Of a stretch of DNA of 6,627 nt, positions 5,454 through 6,627 are shown in pieces. A program made the translations under genes and the position numbers. Source of the stretch: Acidobacteriota bacterium (GTDB taxonomy: Bacteria; Acidobacteriota; Vicinamibacteria; Vicinamibacterales; CAVVIG01). The stretch covers positions 1 to 6,627 of the forward strand of contig QHWL01000041.1 in NCBI GenBank assembly GCA_003222555.1. The letters run 5' to 3'. A model generated the notes under the pieces. That model saw nothing but the letters and a program-made list of their open reading frames with translations. It did no database searches and had not been told where the DNA came from. Within the stretch, counting starts at the first letter, position 1; each line of letters opens with the position of its first letter.

Positions 5454-6627
5454 ATGGAGCGATTTTCCAGTCGTTTCGCGGAATTCGGCTATCTCGTCCT
5501 CCGCCTCGGCGTCGCCTTTCTGTTCATTTTTCACGCGCCGCAGAAGCTCTTCGGCTGGTGGAACAGCCCGGCTTTCCCGCTCCTGTCGCTGAGAGGTCTG
5601 GCTTGCGCCATCGAAATCGTCGTCAGCCCGCTGATCGCGGTGGGTCTTTTCACTTCATACGCGGCACTGTTCGGCGCGGCGGAGATGGTTGGCGCCTACT
5701 ATGTCGTGCACCGTTCGATCGGCAGCCTCCCCATCGGCAACCGTGGAGAGCTCGCGGTCTTGTATTTCTTCGTCTTTATCTATTTATTTTTTCGAGGGGA
5801 CGGCGAATACAGCCTCGGCCATCGGATGAGGACCGGAACGGCAAAAACCGCCAGCGCTGTGCTATTCCCCGGTCTGACACTTGCGACAGTTTTTCTCGTC
5901 GCGCCGACCAGGAACGCTCCACCGCCCTCTGCACGCGTCTACGTGACCAACGAGGAAGCCGGCACGCTCACCGTCATCAACGCCGACACGCAGGCCGTCA
6001 TCACGACGGCTCTTTTGGGGAAGCGTCCGCGCGGCATCAAGGTGAGTCCCGACCAGAAGTTCCTTTACGTTGCCTTGAGCGGCTCGCCTGCAGCCGGCCC
6101 GGGTGTCGACGAGAAGACGCTGCCGCCGCCCGACCGGAGCGCCGATGGCATCGGTGAGGTTGATGTCGACACCTATGAAGTCAAGCGCATCATTCATTCC
6201 GGCACCGATCCCGAGCAGATCGCTATCAGCAACGACGGAACCCGGCTCTACGTCGCCAATGAGGACGCCGCGCAGCTGAGCGTCGTCGATCTGAAAACCG
6301 GCAACGTGATCGCGTCCGTGAAGGTCGGCGATGAGCCGGAGGGTGTCACGATGCGACCGGACGGCAAAGTCGTCTACGTGACGAGCGAGGGCGACGGCGC
6401 CGTGTTCGCCGTCGATACAGTGACCAATCAGTTGCTCAAACGCATCGAGGTGGGTCACCGGCCTCGCGGGATCGCCTTCCTGCCCGACAGCTCGCGCGGG
6501 TACGTGACGCTCGAGAACGACGGCGCCATCGCGGTCATCGGCAGCCTGAAGCACGAGTTCCTGCAGCTTATTCCGCTCGGGGGGCATGGCAATACGCCCC
6601 AGGCGCGACCGATGGGCATCGCAGTCA
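5454..6627 (+). CDS. DoxX-like membrane domain fused to a PQQ-associated YVTN beta-propeller (3' end outside window)
   Basis: Open frame of 391 codons from ATG 5454 with no stop before the window edge. Residues 1 to about 124 are DoxX-like: LVLRLGVAFLFIFHAPQKLFGW at about 14-35, then three more hydrophobic helices (about 46-64, 66-84 and 99-115), ending FFRGDGEYSLGHR. A fifth helix lies at about 133-150. From residue 161 a YVTN propeller begins, with repeat strands at Y163 (YVTN), Y205 (YVAL), Y266 (YVAN), Y308 (YVTS) and Y350 (YVTL). These are about 42 residues apart, except for one longer interval holding GPGVDEKTLPPPDRSADGIG. That insertion and the RPRGI, DPEQ and PEGV motifs match my recall of the PQQ-dependent catabolism-associated propeller family (TIGR03866). 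Five helices with N-in topology would put the propeller in the periplasm, near the quinoproteins; the Arg/Lys-rich loop before helix five fits this. Codon-by-codon reading confirms a single frame across the joint. Biochemical role unknown. Confidence 0.85.
   Translation, partial: MERFSSRFAEFGYLVLRLGVAFLFIFHAPQKLFGWWNSPAFPLLSLRGLACAIEIVVSPLIAVGLFTSYAALFGAAEMVGAYYVVHRSIGSLPIGNRGELAVLYFFVFIYLFFRGDGEYSLGHRMRTGTAKTASAVLFPGLTLATVFLVAPTRNAPPPSARVYVTNEEAGTLTVINADTQAVITTALLGKRPRGIKVSPDQKFLYVALSGSPAAGPGVDEKTLPPPDRSADGIGEVDVDTYEVKRIIHSGTDPEQIAISNDGTRLYVANEDAAQLSVVDLKTGNVIASVKVGDEPEGVTMRPDGKVVYVTSEGDGAVFAVDTVTNQLLKRIEVGHRPRGIAFLPDSSRGYVTLENDGAIAVIGSLKHEFLQLIPLGGHGNTPQARPMGIAV

Noticed and set aside
5356..5454. 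Extended start of the second PQQ dehydrogenase at 5454
   Set aside because: It would put 33 hydrophilic residues before a textbook signal peptide. The ATG at 5355 has a ribosome binding site and places the signal at the N-terminus.
5862..6587. 241-codon open frame on the minus strand
   Set aside because: Antisense to the YVTN propeller, whose regular 42-residue repeat on the plus strand clearly identifies the real coding strand.
1..6627. CRISPR array, insertion sequence, rRNA or integrase
   Set aside because: No regularly spaced repeats, transposase or recombinase motifs, terminal inverted repeats or rRNA sequence were seen on either strand.

Overview
The window is GC-rich bacterial DNA built around periplasmic quinoprotein (PQQ) oxidation. 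All the main products carry a signal peptide or membrane segments, and cytochrome c export is implied, so the host is most likely Gram-negative. The combination of several PQQ dehydrogenases, a c-type cytochrome and a PQQ-associated beta-propeller would suit soil Acidobacteria (Vicinamibacteria-like) or Proteobacteria. No phylogenetic marker is present, so this placement is only a guess.

Layout: (1) 5-985, minus: a secreted two-domain protein with an N-terminal LprI/DUF1311-like domain, a Pro/Ala/Val linker and a C-terminal SPRY-like domain. (2) 986-1299: a divergent intergenic region with a near-consensus sigma70-type promoter (TTGACA, 16 bp, GATAAT) and two short direct repeats just upstream of it. 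(3) 1300-3057, plus: an intact PQQ-dependent dehydrogenase of the methanol/ethanol type, 585 aa. (4) 3079-3618, minus: a mono-haem cytochrome c, converging on gene 3 with only 21 bp between their stop codons. (5) 3685-5355, minus: a second, divergent PQQ dehydrogenase, upstream of the cytochrome and probably co-transcribed with it. Its reading frame is interrupted by one in-frame TAA at 3907-3909; 73 further codons of clearly family-like sequence follow in the same frame. (6) 5454 to the window end, plus: a DoxX-like membrane domain fused in frame to a YVTN beta-propeller of the PQQ-dependent-catabolism-associated type. This gene runs off the right edge.

Working model: the two quinoproteins oxidise alcohol or aldehyde substrates in the periplasm with PQQ and probably a lanthanide, since both carry the Asp-x-Asp active-site signature. 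They pass electrons to the cytochrome c. The DoxX-propeller is a membrane-tethered accessory of unknown role. The first gene looks functionally separate.

Most worth a second look: the single nonsense codon in the second dehydrogenase, the DoxX-propeller fusion whose joint looks like a former start codon and signal peptide, the lanthanide-type active sites (one with an unusual Glu-to-Asp change at a metal ligand), and the LprI-SPRY domain combination.
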